A stretch of DNA of 64,000 nucleotides, taken from contig NZ_CP023676.1 of assembly GCF_003030305.1 (NCBI RefSeq), positions 2,294,001 to 2,358,000 on the forward strand. Reading direction: 5' to 3'. This document shows, in pieces, positions 27,490 through 36,678 of the stretch. The position numbers and the translations under genes are program-made. Each line of letters begins with the position of its first letter. The stretch's first letter is position 1. The notes under the pieces are model-generated. The model was given only the letters and a program-made list of their open reading frames with translations, had not been told where the DNA came from and ran no database searches. Source of the DNA: Cutibacterium acnes (GTDB lineage: Bacteria; Actinomycetota; Actinomycetes; Propionibacteriales; Propionibacteriaceae).

Positions 27490-27811
27490 CTGAGCACTCT
27501 AACCGGGATAACGGCGGTTTTCCCACGCGGGATCCACTACGGAGTGGACACCGTAGGCATATAGACGAAAGTCGAACGTCCAAATAACATCCTATCCAAA
27601 AGTACACATCCAGCTGTTTTGAAAACCCCCCTTCTCATTCGCCTCTAGCAGCGAAAAACTCCGAATTGAATCTGTTTACATCGGCCTGACAAGCGCGTTT
27701 GGACATCCAATTTGATCACTGTCAACGTCAGATGAAGTTGCGAAAAGCGCTTGTAGCATCACTGGCAGTTGACGTCGAACAGCCGCCTTGGCCCATTGGA
27801 AAGGAGCCATC
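27490..27811. other. Intergenic region upstream of the WhiB-like gene
   Basis: This 322-bp stretch is visibly lower in GC than its flanks. I see no credible gene. A 6-bp inverted repeat TCCACT-ACGG-AGTGGA is at 27533-27548. It presumably carries the promoters of the divergent antiporter and WhiB-like genes. Confidence 0.5.
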
Positions 27812-28378
27812 GTGAATCGGATGAACGATCGAACTCTTCCATCCTGCGCCAACCTCAGAGCGGTCTTCCAACATCCCTTGCTCGAGGGCGATAGCACTGC
27901 CGCGACGCCCGACGACCAGCAACTGGAGCGCACTCTGCAGGCCCGCGCTCGCGCCGCCTGCTCTACCTGCCCTCTTTTTGAACAGTGCTTGGAGAACGCC
28001 ATCCTCGATCACGACGTCGCTGGGTTCGCTGCTGGAACAACGCCGCGCCAACGCTCCCGCATCCGCTCCTACCTCGGCGTCAAGGTGCGCCCTGACGATT
28101 TGGAGTCTTTCGCCGGAATCATCGGTCGCGGCCATCAAGTTGCCACTCAGGACGTCATGAGGCTTCGCCGGGCTCACCCCGACCAGCCACTGAGCTTCAT
28201 CGCAGACCGTCTCGGCTGCTCACTATCCACCGTGAAACGGCACCTGCGGCGGGCACGCGACACCTCGCTGGCTCCACGCCGCGAGAGGTCTTCGAGGGTC
28301 ACTGCAACCCGTCTGGCTGCTGCCTACGAGTCAGTGACCGGTCGGCCCCACCCAGGTCGTGCAACGTTGGCTGCCTGA
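27812..28378 (+). CDS. WhiB-family regulator with C-terminal helix-turn-helix
   Basis: 188 residues from the GTG that follows AAGGAG at six bases. The WhiB iron-sulphur ligands are Cys12 and the C-x2-C-x5-C set in CSTCPLFEQC (50-59). The following VAGFAAGTTPRQR occupies the place of the WhiB G[VI]WGG turn, but the Trp is missing. A C-terminal part (about 115-150, LSFIADRLGCSLSTVKRHLRR) looks like a separate helix-turn-helix. WhiB proteins bind 4Fe-4S and often the sigma factor; this longer, HTH-bearing type could bind DNA alone. The gene stands upstream of the HAD gene. Confidence 0.8.
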   Translation: MNRMNDRTLPSCANLRAVFQHPLLEGDSTAATPDDQQLERTLQARARAACSTCPLFEQCLENAILDHDVAGFAAGTTPRQRSRIRSYLGVKVRPDDLESFAGIIGRGHQVATQDVMRLRRAHPDQPLSFIADRLGCSLSTVKRHLRRARDTSLAPRRERSSRVTATRLAAAYESVTGRPHPGRATLAA

Positions 28379-28432
28379 GAACGTCACGTTTTATTCACCG
28401 CTTGATCATCGCATGGTGGCAAGCTGGCTGGC

Positions 28433-29206
28433 ATGACATTTACTCCTCGCATGGTGGCCCTCGATATTGACGGGACCCTCGTCAATCATCAGGGGGAGCT
28501 TCCGCACGCGGTCCGTGAGGCGGTCGCCAAGATTGATGTTCCCGTCGTCCTGGCGACCGGGCGAGGCCTGTTCGGCGCGGTCCCGATCCACGAAGCACTC
28601 GGTCTGCAAGGCGGACACGCGGTGGTGTCCAATGGCGCCGTCACCGCGACGATGTCCCCACTCAAGGTTCAAACCGAGATCACCTTTGACCCGCGTCCAA
28701 TCATTGACCACGTCATGGACGTCTATCCCCAGGCGCTCATCGCCGTCGAAGAAGTTGGCGTCGGGTATCGACTCAACCAGCTCTTCCCCGTCGGGGAGTT
28801 GCAGGGCGAGCTCCACATCGAATCGATTGAGAAGTTGGCATCACGCCCTGCCCCACGGGTGATCATCCGTGATCCCAACGGTTACGCCGACTCCTTCCAG
28901 GACCTGGCGCACAGCCTCGACCTCCACAGCGTGTCCTACGTCATCGGCTGGTCAGCTTGGCTCGACATCACCCCAGAGGGAGTCACCAAAGCTTCTGCCC
29001 TTGACGCTCTATGCCGCCTCAAAGGGATCGACCCGAAAGACGTCCTAGCCATTGGTGACGGCAACAACGACATTGAAATGCTGCAGTGGGCCGGGCGCGG
29101 CGTAGCCATCGGAGACGCCTCCGAACAGGTCCAAGCCGCCGCCGACGACATCGCGCCATGTTTTGAGGACGGCGGCACCGCGGTTGAGTTGGGGCGGTGG
29201 TTCTGA
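28433..29206 (+). CDS. HAD-superfamily (Cof-type) phosphatase
   Basis: 257 residues. HAD motif I is VALDIDGTLV at about 8-17, motif II is VVLATGRG near 40-47, and the Mg2+-binding motif IV is AIGDGNNDIEMLQWAG near 205. A Cof-type (C2) cap lies in the middle. Likely substrates are small phosphate esters. Closely similar proteins often lie next to serS in actinobacteria; here serS is 15 kb away, with the accessory region between. A truncated second copy lies at 31259-31456 on the far side of the peptide/ABC cassette. Confidence 0.87.
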   Translation: MTFTPRMVALDIDGTLVNHQGELPHAVREAVAKIDVPVVLATGRGLFGAVPIHEALGLQGGHAVVSNGAVTATMSPLKVQTEITFDPRPIIDHVMDVYPQALIAVEEVGVGYRLNQLFPVGELQGELHIESIEKLASRPAPRVIIRDPNGYADSFQDLAHSLDLHSVSYVIGWSAWLDITPEGVTKASALDALCRLKGIDPKDVLAIGDGNNDIEMLQWAGRGVAIGDASEQVQAAADDIAPCFEDGGTAVELGRWF

Positions 29207-29331
29207 GGCGAGGGCGTCATCCATGACCACTACCTGTACTTTTGGACACTTTGTGATGTATTTTCGGTCAGCATCACCCTCACCTCTAGCACTTACTTAC
29301 ACAGTCAATCATTTCCCCACAAGGCAAGATC

Positions 29332-29481
29332 ATGGATCTTCAAGAACTCGCTTCCGAACTCAACAATTTCGATACCGAAACCTTCGAAGTTAAGGACTAC
29401 ATTGATTACGCTGAAATGGCATTCGGCTCTACCTGTTCCTCGTCCTCCTGCACGTCCACCTGCAGCTCAACGTCGTCCTGA
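29332..29481 (+). CDS. Ser/Thr/Cys-rich precursor peptide, thiopeptide-like (RiPP)
   Basis: 49 residues, ATG after AAGG eight bases upstream. Residues 1-32 form an acidic leader with the spacing seen in thiopeptide leaders: ELNNFDTETFEVKDYIDYAE, ending MAFG. The C-terminal 17 residues (33-49) consist only of Ser, Thr and Cys (three Cys at 35, 40 and 44; Ser runs between), the composition of azole- and dehydroamino-acid-forming core peptides. Known thiopeptide precursors share this leader style and a Cys/Ser/Thr core. An ABC exporter follows. No YcaO cyclodehydratase, azoline dehydrogenase, lantibiotic-type dehydratase or cycloaddition enzyme is in the window, so it is an orphan or depends on enzymes elsewhere. 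Too short for ordinary gene callers. Confidence 0.75.
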   Translation: MDLQELASELNNFDTETFEVKDYIDYAEMAFGSTCSSSSCTSTCSSTSS

Positions 29482-29579
29482 ACCACCAGTGAACAACTCG
29501 AATTTCAGCCTAGTCCGACATGCAGCTGAGCCCCCTTCGCTCTCGGATCATTCCCGTAGCGAACCACTCCATTGATGGT

Positions 29580-29604
29580 GTGGGGTGCCCACCTGGTGCC
29601 CCAC
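29580..29604 (+). terminator. Stem-loop between precursor peptide and ABC genes (attenuator-like)
   Basis: GTGGGGTGCC pairs with GGTGCCCCAC (two G-U pairs) across a 5-base loop; C-rich rather than T-rich sequence follows. In peptide clusters such hairpins lower transporter expression relative to precursor. That role is inferred. Confidence 0.4.
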
Positions 29605-29629
29605 CCCCCAAGTACAGAGAGATCAACAC

Positions 29630-30538
29630 ATGGTCGACCACGTGGTTGATGTCCACGACATCACCGTCACTATCAAAGGCAGAACAATTCTGTCGAATTT
29701 GAGCATCCAGGTTGAGGAGGGAACGTTCCACGGAATCATCGGACCCAACGGAGCCGGCAAGACGACCCTGTTCAACGCCATACAGGGATTCCGTAAACCC
29801 GCTCAAGGATCAATCGAACTCTTAGGTCACTCCCCGTACCCACGCAATCTTGACCTGCTGACGCAGATTGGTATTCAACCACAACGACCGGCCTTTTTCC
29901 CTCACACCACCCTGCGCGAACACCTCTGCGCCGTCGCCGACATCTACGCAGTAGCTGCGTCGAGGGTTGACGACCTCATTGAGGCCCTCGGTCTGAGTCA
30001 TGCCTCCCGTACGCGTGTCGAGAAACTGTCGGGAGGAGAGCGTCAACGACTGGCCGTGGCTACCGCCCTAGTGCATCGTCCCGCTGTCCTGTTCCTCGAC
30101 GAACCCACTGCCGGTCTGGACCCAGAAGCTCGCGCTGGTCTGGTCTCCCTGCTGCAATCGACCGACCTGCTGCACATGACAACTCTGTACACCACCCACC
30201 ACCTTGACGAGGCAGAACGGCTGTGTGACACCGTCTCCATCATCGAAAACGGGCGAATCATCGTCAGCGAAAGCCCCAGCACCCTCATCCGCGAAGCCGA
30301 TCTGGGCGCCACCGTGCTGCTGCCCAACGCGCTCCACCAGGCAGACGACATCGCTGCTTTAGCCGGACAATCCAATGTGCGTGTCACCCGAGACGGCGTC
30401 TCCATTCGCACCCACGACACAGCTGGCCTGTTCGCCACCCTGTCAAACCACCACATCAACACACGCGGCGCCCAGGTCCACGAAGGTCGCCTCGAAAACG
30501 TTTACCTCCAACTCACAGGCAAGGATCATGTCGACTAA
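29630..30538 (+). CDS. ABC transporter ATP-binding protein (peptide export/immunity type)
   Basis: 302 residues from the ATG after AGAGAG. Walker A is GPNGAGKTT (about 40-48), the ABC signature LSGGERQRLAVA is near 140, Walker B VLFLDEPTAGLDP near 162, and the switch His is in TTHHLDEA. The architecture matches ATPases of ABC-2 exporters that carry antibiotics or lantibiotics. It lies 148 bp behind the precursor peptide and overlaps the permease gene by 11 bp. It most likely exports the peptide product or gives self-protection. Confidence 0.88.
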   Translation: MVDHVVDVHDITVTIKGRTILSNLSIQVEEGTFHGIIGPNGAGKTTLFNAIQGFRKPAQGSIELLGHSPYPRNLDLLTQIGIQPQRPAFFPHTTLREHLCAVADIYAVAASRVDDLIEALGLSHASRTRVEKLSGGERQRLAVATALVHRPAVLFLDEPTAGLDPEARAGLVSLLQSTDLLHMTTLYTTHHLDEAERLCDTVSIIENGRIIVSESPSTLIREADLGATVLLPNALHQADDIAALAGQSNVRVTRDGVSIRTHDTAGLFATLSNHHINTRGAQVHEGRLENVYLQLTGKDHVD

Positions 30539-31262
30539 AACACGAGCCCTCACCCGTGTCCTCCTGCGCGACGACCTGCGAGATTGGTCGACGCTGATAT
30601 TCACCTTCATCTTCCCCTCAGTCCTGCTCGTCGTTCTCATACTCACCATCGCTGATCGCGTGCCCGGTATGGATCTCACCGGCGAGATCAGTTCCAATGT
30701 CATAGCCTTCGGGGCATCTTTCGTCGGCATTTTCTCCGGAGCTTCCCACCTGGCCACCTGGCGGGAAAACGGAATGTTTACCGTTATGCGAACCTTCCCG
30801 TTATCGTCACGCACCGTCTTGACGTGCCAGGCACGTTCTGGAGTCGTCATGCTCATCACTCAGGCAGCCCTGTTGGTTGTCGTCGCAGTCTCGATGGGTA
30901 TGCGCCTCAAGGTCACCGCACTCGCAGCCGTGATACCACTCGCATTGGGATACTTGCTGTTCTTTACCCTTGGCGTGCTCTTAGGGATCCTCCTGCCCAC
31001 CATGGCCGGAGTCTCCATGGCTGCCAACGTAATTATCCTCGGTTTGGGCTTCCTCGGCGGTGCCATCATGCCAGTGACATTGCTTCCTCACTGGGCACAA
31101 ATCGTCGCGCCGTGGACACCCATCTACCACCTGCGCGAAGCTGCCACCATGCCACTCATCGGTGTCGGCACGTGGATCAAAGCCGGAACAGGAATGGCAT
31201 ACCTGCTCGGTGTCACCGCGCTCTTGGCCATCGTTTCCGAACGCACCATGCGATGGGAATGA
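30528..31262 (+). CDS. ABC-2 type permease, partner of the peptide exporter
   Basis: 244 residues from the ATG beginning MSTKTRALTR, overlapping the ATPase stop. Six hydrophobic segments are visible, with the ABC-2 region GGAIMPVTLLPHWAQIVAPWTPIYHL near the C-terminal third (family hallmark of a late Pro-rich loop before the last helices). It forms the membrane channel with the preceding ATPase. The stop overlaps an ATG (ATGA) that opens the HAD-remnant frame. Confidence 0.85.
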   Translation: MSTKTRALTRVLLRDDLRDWSTLIFTFIFPSVLLVVLILTIADRVPGMDLTGEISSNVIAFGASFVGIFSGASHLATWRENGMFTVMRTFPLSSRTVLTCQARSGVVMLITQAALLVVVAVSMGMRLKVTALAAVIPLALGYLLFFTLGVLLGILLPTMAGVSMAANVIILGLGFLGGAIMPVTLLPHWAQIVAPWTPIYHLREAATMPLIGVGTWIKAGTGMAYLLGVTALLAIVSERTMRWE

Positions 31263-31456
31263 GCAACGTCGTCTCGATGGCGATCCCGAGCGGTTTCCTC
31301 GTCTGCATCGGAACCAAAGATGAACGTATCCTCAGTTCCGACGAACTGCGGCAGCGGTGGATGCGAACACGTCCAGACCTCCATAGCGTGTCCTACATCA
31401 CCGGACGATTCGATGAGGGCAGCACTGCCAACGAGCTCAATCGGTGGTTCGCCTGA
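31259..31456 (+). pseudogene. Degenerate C-terminal fragment of a HAD phosphatase
   Basis: 65 codons in the frame that overlaps the permease stop. DLHSVSYITG matches DLHSVSYVIG of the intact HAD protein at 28.4-29.2 kb, and the C-terminal FDEGSTANELNRWF matches its FEDGGTAVELGRWF, but the roughly 70 residues between, which include the Mg2+ motif, are missing. At DNA level 31376-31404 agrees with 28919-28947 at 26 of 29 positions. It is therefore a diverged, internally deleted second HAD copy. It could still be translated by coupling to the permease. Confidence 0.7.
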
Positions 31457-31581
31457 AACCTCTACCGACGCGACCCTCAACCACCTGCCACGAGGGCTCC
31501 CCGGACCTCCGCTGAGTGGCAACACCAGCGATCATCTCCCGTGTGTTGCAGTTTCAACCGGAATAACTGCGCTGCCCACAA

Positions 31582-31599
31582 AGTGCATTATCATGCACT
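31582..31599. promoter_or_regulatory. Palindromic operator directly before the XRE-cupin gene
   Basis: AGTGCAT-TATC-ATGCACT is a perfect 7-bp inverted repeat ending two bases before the start codon. Position and symmetry fit an autoregulatory site for the helix-turn-helix protein encoded next; occupancy would block its own transcription. No Shine-Dalgarno is present, so the message may be leaderless. Confidence 0.6.
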
Positions 31600-31601
31600 G
31601 T

Positions 31602-32186
31602 ATGGACACGGGCGCAGAGCCATTGGCACATGCGATCGGCGCACGGGTCAAGCAACAGCGCATGACCCGGAGATGGACGCTCGATCAGCTCGCCAGCTAC
31701 GCCGGGGTGAGCCGCCGCGTGCTCGTAAACGTCGAGCAGGGCGCAGTGAATCCACGCGTAGGCACCCTGCTACGACTCTCGGACGCGCTCGGCGTCGGGC
31801 TCCCAGCCCTCGTGGAACCCCCGGCTTCGCGCACCCCGAAACTCACCCGTAATGGGCAGGGCGCTGCCCTCTGGACTGGCGAAGCAGGCGGCAAGGGCAT
31901 GCTGGTCGCGGGCACGGAGCCGCCGGATGTGGTCGAACTGTGGGACTGGACGCTCGCGCCCGGTGAGCGTCACGACAGCGAAGCGCACAGCGACGGCACC
32001 CGAGAACTCCTGCACGTGCAGGAGGGGACAGTCATAGTCGAGGTCGACGGAAACCGCTACGACCTTGCACCCGGCGATGCGTTGTCGTTCTACGGCGACG
32101 CCGCCCATGCCTACATAAACTCAACCGATAATTCTGCCCGGTTCTCACTGACGGTGTTCGAGCCGGACGTGGGAACCGCACACTGA
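31602..32186 (+). CDS. XRE-family regulator with C-terminal cupin domain
   Basis: 194 residues. A Cro/C1-type helix-turn-helix occupies about 10-65 (WTLDQLASYAGVSRRVLVNV), and a cupin barrel about 115-185 (HVQEGTVIVEVDGNRYDLAPG, DALSFYGDAAHAYIN). This fusion is typical of regulators that sense a small molecule, often an amino acid or polyamine. It is 12 bp upstream of the B3/B4-domain gene, and the pair is conserved as a two-gene unit in several actinobacteria to my knowledge. A palindrome overlaps its promoter. Confidence 0.87.
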   Translation: MDTGAEPLAHAIGARVKQQRMTRRWTLDQLASYAGVSRRVLVNVEQGAVNPRVGTLLRLSDALGVGLPALVEPPASRTPKLTRNGQGAALWTGEAGGKGMLVAGTEPPDVVELWDWTLAPGERHDSEAHSDGTRELLHVQEGTVIVEVDGNRYDLAPGDALSFYGDAAHAYINSTDNSARFSLTVFEPDVGTAH

Positions 32187-32198
32187 AAGGAAACCCCG

Positions 32199-32939
32199 AT
32201 GCCTGAACCCATGACTCCCGAGACCTTCCTCGACGCCTGCACAGTGGACGAGGCCGTATTCGAACTGCGCCCAGACTACCGAGCCCTGCTGCTCGTGGTC
32301 GACGGCCTCACCCCGCCTGCATCCGGAGAGGGCAACAACATGGTCGACACACTCATCGCTCAGGCGGAGGCCCACGCGCGTAATCTCCTGGCAGATTCGC
32401 CAGTGAATGAGCTTGCGCATATCGCCTCGTGGCGGGAGGCATTTCGGGGCTTCGGGGCGAAGCCACAGCGCACGCGCAACTGTCTCGAAGCCCTCACCCG
32501 CCGCGCCGAGAAAGGTCTACCGCGGGTGAACGCGCTTACTGACGTCTACAACGCGATCTCGGTGCTGCACCAGATTCCCCTCGGCGGCGAGGACCTTCAT
32601 CGCTACAACGGCCCGGCACGTCTGATCCGTGCCACGGGACAAGAATCGTTCGACACGACCGCGAACGGAGAGGCCGTGATCGAGCACCCTGAAATCGGTG
32701 AGGTCATCTGGTGCGACGACGCCGGGGTGACGTGCCGGCGGTGGAATTGGCGGCAGGGTCGACGCACCGGCCTCACCGATACCACTCGGACGGCGTTGTT
32801 CATCCTCGACGCCCTCGCCCCAGTTACCGACGAGGAACTGCACGCCACCAGCGACGCACTCATTGAGGCGCTGGCGAACCTAGGCGAAAACGTGCAGACC
32901 ACAACACGGCTGATAGGCGCGCAACCCAGCGGGAACTGA
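32199..32939 (+). CDS. B3/B4-domain protein (PheRS-beta editing-domain homologue)
   Basis: 246 residues starting after GAAAGGAAAC. The central part (about 75-210) resembles the B3/B4 tRNA-editing domain of phenylalanyl-tRNA synthetase beta chain: FRGFGAKPQRTRNCLEAL, VNALTDVYNAISVLHQIPLGGEDL, and VIWCDDAGVTCRRWNWRQG. Free-standing versions are thought to clear mischarged tRNA or act on related substrates. It is transcribed with the XRE-cupin gene. Confidence 0.83.
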   Translation: MPEPMTPETFLDACTVDEAVFELRPDYRALLLVVDGLTPPASGEGNNMVDTLIAQAEAHARNLLADSPVNELAHIASWREAFRGFGAKPQRTRNCLEALTRRAEKGLPRVNALTDVYNAISVLHQIPLGGEDLHRYNGPARLIRATGQESFDTTANGEAVIEHPEIGEVIWCDDAGVTCRRWNWRQGRRTGLTDTTRTALFILDALAPVTDEELHATSDALIEALANLGENVQTTTRLIGAQPSGN

Positions 32940-33349
32940 CGACGAAATCACGATCATCACACTCACTGTGCTCGATTCGACCGGCCACCATGCCTATCAC
33001 CTGGGCGAACATACCCACATTGCAGAGCTGACCGTCGAGCATACGAGATCAACACTCACGTCCACCGGCATCAAAGGCCTGCGCAGCTCACGCGTCCTCA
33101 CCCGTGTGAGATACGTCGCAAGTAGGCTCCATCAGTATCGCTGACTGGATGCTTATCACCACGTTCAAAGTACGCGCATGTAATTCGTACACCTATGCAA
33201 TAAAAGCAGCCGTGTGGGTTTTAGTGTGATTATTTTTGTTCGTGTCGGTAATCGACATATGCGAAAAAGGCGAGCTGTCTTAGTGGTAGCATTTCAGCTT
33301 GTTAACCGCAGGTTAGCTATCACCAAGTTTCCAACCCCTAGGAGAAACG
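32940..33349. other. Intergenic region before the Pro-Thr repeat protein
   Basis: 410 bp. A 58-residue GTG-initiated frame (32968-33144) follows the B3/B4 stop but has no clear ribosome site or recognised family, so I do not call it. The right half (33150-33349) is AT-rich and presumably carries the promoter of the surface-protein gene; TAGGAG lies just before its ATG. No homopolymeric tract of the phase-variation type is seen here. Confidence 0.45.
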
Positions 33350-34684
<1,335 letters not shown>

Positions 34685-34725
34685 CAGCCTCAGGAAACAA
34701 CGCAAGGTTCCTCTCACAACTAACA

Positions 34726-34762
34726 ATGGTCGTGGTCCCACAAGCCTGTGGACCACGACCAT
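34726..34762. terminator. Bidirectional terminator between the adhesin-like gene and the NCS1 carrier gene
   Basis: ATGGTCGTGGTC(C)CACA pairs with TGTGGACCACGACCAT with one bulged base, followed by TTTAC. It lies between two convergent genes. Confidence 0.85.
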
Positions 34763-34831
34763 TTACATTCCCCCAAGCAAATGACTCGCATACGGGTGTT
34801 CTCCAGGAACAACCACAGCAAAATCACCAAC

Positions 34832-36316
34832 CTACCGAGAAACAATGCTTGGATCCAGCTCCACATCCTTCGGATAGACTATCTCCAAGGGGTAATCAAA
34901 CGCTCGTCTGCCAAGCGGAAAATATACCAACGCTGTAACAACAAGGCCCACGAGCCACGAGATGTCCGCTCCACCCATCGCTGCGGCGACCGGCCCCACA
35001 TAAAAGGCCTGAGAGATGAACGGAATCTGCACAACCACGCCTAGCAAATAAACAACAATGGTCGGCCAGTGGAGCTTGCCATAACGGCCCCTCGGAGTGT
35101 ACAGCGCAGGAATGTCAATACAGCCACGACATATAAGGTAATAGTTCAGCAAGTTGATCGCCGACCATGGCAGGAAAAACATCAGCAGAGTCAAGATGAA
35201 AGACTTGAAAACTTGCAGAAAATCCGACGACGCCGCGAGCGCCGTCAGGACAACCACAACATTGAAACCAATCACGAAACCGAAACGAGTCTTCGGAGAG
35301 ACACTACTCTTACCGGTGAAACCCGAAAGAGCTGTCGACAACGCCATGACTCCGCCATACGCATTCAAGGTGTTGATGGTCAGCTTGCCAATCACAATGG
35401 AGATGAAAACCAAGATCGCCAAAACACGATTCTGGGCAAGGTTCCCCATAAACCCAACCTGATCGCCAATGAAAGCTTGACCACCAGCAGCAGCAATGAA
35501 CACACCCAGCGTCATCGAAATCGTAGCTCCAAGTACTGATCCCGCGAAGGGACCGAACCACGCACTCCCAAACTTCGTGTCACGGGGAAGATAGCGTGAG
35601 TAATCACTGGCATACGGTGCGTAAGTCAACTGCCATCCTGCCGCTAAAGCAATCGACAGGAGGAAAGGCACCACCGAGAAGTGCACATCGGTCAGCTGCG
35701 GCCCAAAGGAACTCACTTGGAACAGACGAACCGCGACATAAAGCAGCCCCAGGAGGCCAATTGTCGATGACACCTTCCCCAGCTTGTGGATTAGGTCATA
35801 CCCAAACATGGCAATAATTGCCGTCAGAGCTGCAAAAACCAGTATTCCGATCCACCTGGACTGGACACCAAATGCATTGTTGATAGCTTGTCCAGCCAAG
35901 ACAGTTCCAGTAGCAGCGAAGCCAAAGTAGAGAAGCAGTACGAGAAACAGCGGAAGCGCAGCACCATAAACGCCAAACTGTGCCCGCGAACTGATCATTT
36001 GTGGGAGCCCCAGCGCGGGCCCCTGAGCGGAATGGAGCGCCATAACAGCGCCGCCGATGACTTGCCCAATAAAAAGGCCAATTATCGCCCATACAACATC
36101 GGCCCCGAAAACAATCGCCAAAGCACCATTCACGACAGCCGTAATCTGCATATTCACTCCGAACCACAGTGTGAACTGACTCTTCGGAGTGCCGTGCCTT
36201 TCGCCGTCAGGAACCATATCAATCGTTCGCTTCTCAACACCGCGACCAGCCCCAGAAGCGGTTGGAGCCGTATTTCCATGACGAATTTCATCCTGAGCAC
36301 TATTTGGCGCGGACAC
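34832..36316 (-). CDS. NCS1-family nucleobase/cytosine-permease-type transporter
   Basis: 494 residues when started at the GTG that follows AGGAGG by seven bases; longer starts overlap fixX. Twelve hydrophobic segments are visible, with the NCS1 region FTLWFGVNMQITAVVNGAL near residue 45 and LTYAPYASDYSRYLP near 220. Family members import cytosine, purines, allantoin, thiamine or hydantoins with Na+ or H+. It is the last gene of the fix/acyl-CoA operon, 56 bp behind fixX, so it probably carries the substrate that the operon activates, where carnitine operons have a BCCT carrier. Confidence 0.85.
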   Translation of the reverse strand: MSAPNSAQDEIRHGNTAPTASGAGRGVEKRTIDMVPDGERHGTPKSQFTLWFGVNMQITAVVNGALAIVFGADVVWAIIGLFIGQVIGGAVMALHSAQGPALGLPQMISSRAQFGVYGAALPLFLVLLLYFGFAATGTVLAGQAINNAFGVQSRWIGILVFAALTAIIAMFGYDLIHKLGKVSSTIGLLGLLYVAVRLFQVSSFGPQLTDVHFSVVPFLLSIALAAGWQLTYAPYASDYSRYLPRDTKFGSAWFGPFAGSVLGATISMTLGVFIAAAGGQAFIGDQVGFMGNLAQNRVLAILVFISIVIGKLTINTLNAYGGVMALSTALSGFTGKSSVSPKTRFGFVIGFNVVVVLTALAASSDFLQVFKSFILTLLMFFLPWSAINLLNYYLICRGCIDIPALYTPRGRYGKLHWPTIVVYLLGVVVQIPFISQAFYVGPVAAAMGGADISWLVGLVVTALVYFPLGRRAFDYPLEIVYPKDVELDPSIVSR

Positions 36317-36372
36317 CACAATTCCTCCTACCGAGCGACGGCCATGTCGCTTTACAGTCGCCCACAAGGACT

Positions 36373-36678
36373 TCATCCTTCTCTGAACGAGATACCCATT
36401 GCACCTGCGGGATAGTGCCATTCAAGCGAGCCTGGCGCAGCAACCGCCAGACAAGTGCCACACTCCAGACACGCTGCGTACTCCACGGAAATAGTGCCAT
36501 CGGACTCCTCTGAATACACGTGCGCCGGACACACTCGCACCAATAGCTTTCCCGTACCTGTTCCGCGCGCAATGTCTTGGTTAACATGAATGTGGCTGTT
36601 ATCCTCATCCACGTCATAATGATTTTTTGCAAGACGACAGGCTACAGACCCGAAACCATCACTTTTTGCTGTCATCAC
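36373..36678 (-). CDS. fixX: Ferredoxin-like protein FixX
   Basis: 101 residues. The family pattern is clear: VACRLAKNHYDVDEDNSHIHV at the N-terminus, RVCPAHVY near 50, CLECGTC near 70, and the end WHYPAGAMGISFREG. The Cys residues bind the iron-sulphur cluster that passes electrons from the Fix flavoproteins. It overlaps fixC by 4 bp. Confidence 0.92.
   Translation of the reverse strand: MMTAKSDGFGSVACRLAKNHYDVDEDNSHIHVNQDIARGTGTGKLLVRVCPAHVYSEESDGTISVEYAACLECGTCLAVAAPGSLEWHYPAGAMGISFREG

Noticed and set aside
29207-31601. Complete thiopeptide biosynthetic cluster
   Set aside because: Only precursor and exporter genes are present; none of the modification enzymes can be found within the window.
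32968-33144. 58-codon GTG frame after the B3/B4 gene
   Set aside because: No ribosome site or known family; kept only as a note in the gap entry.
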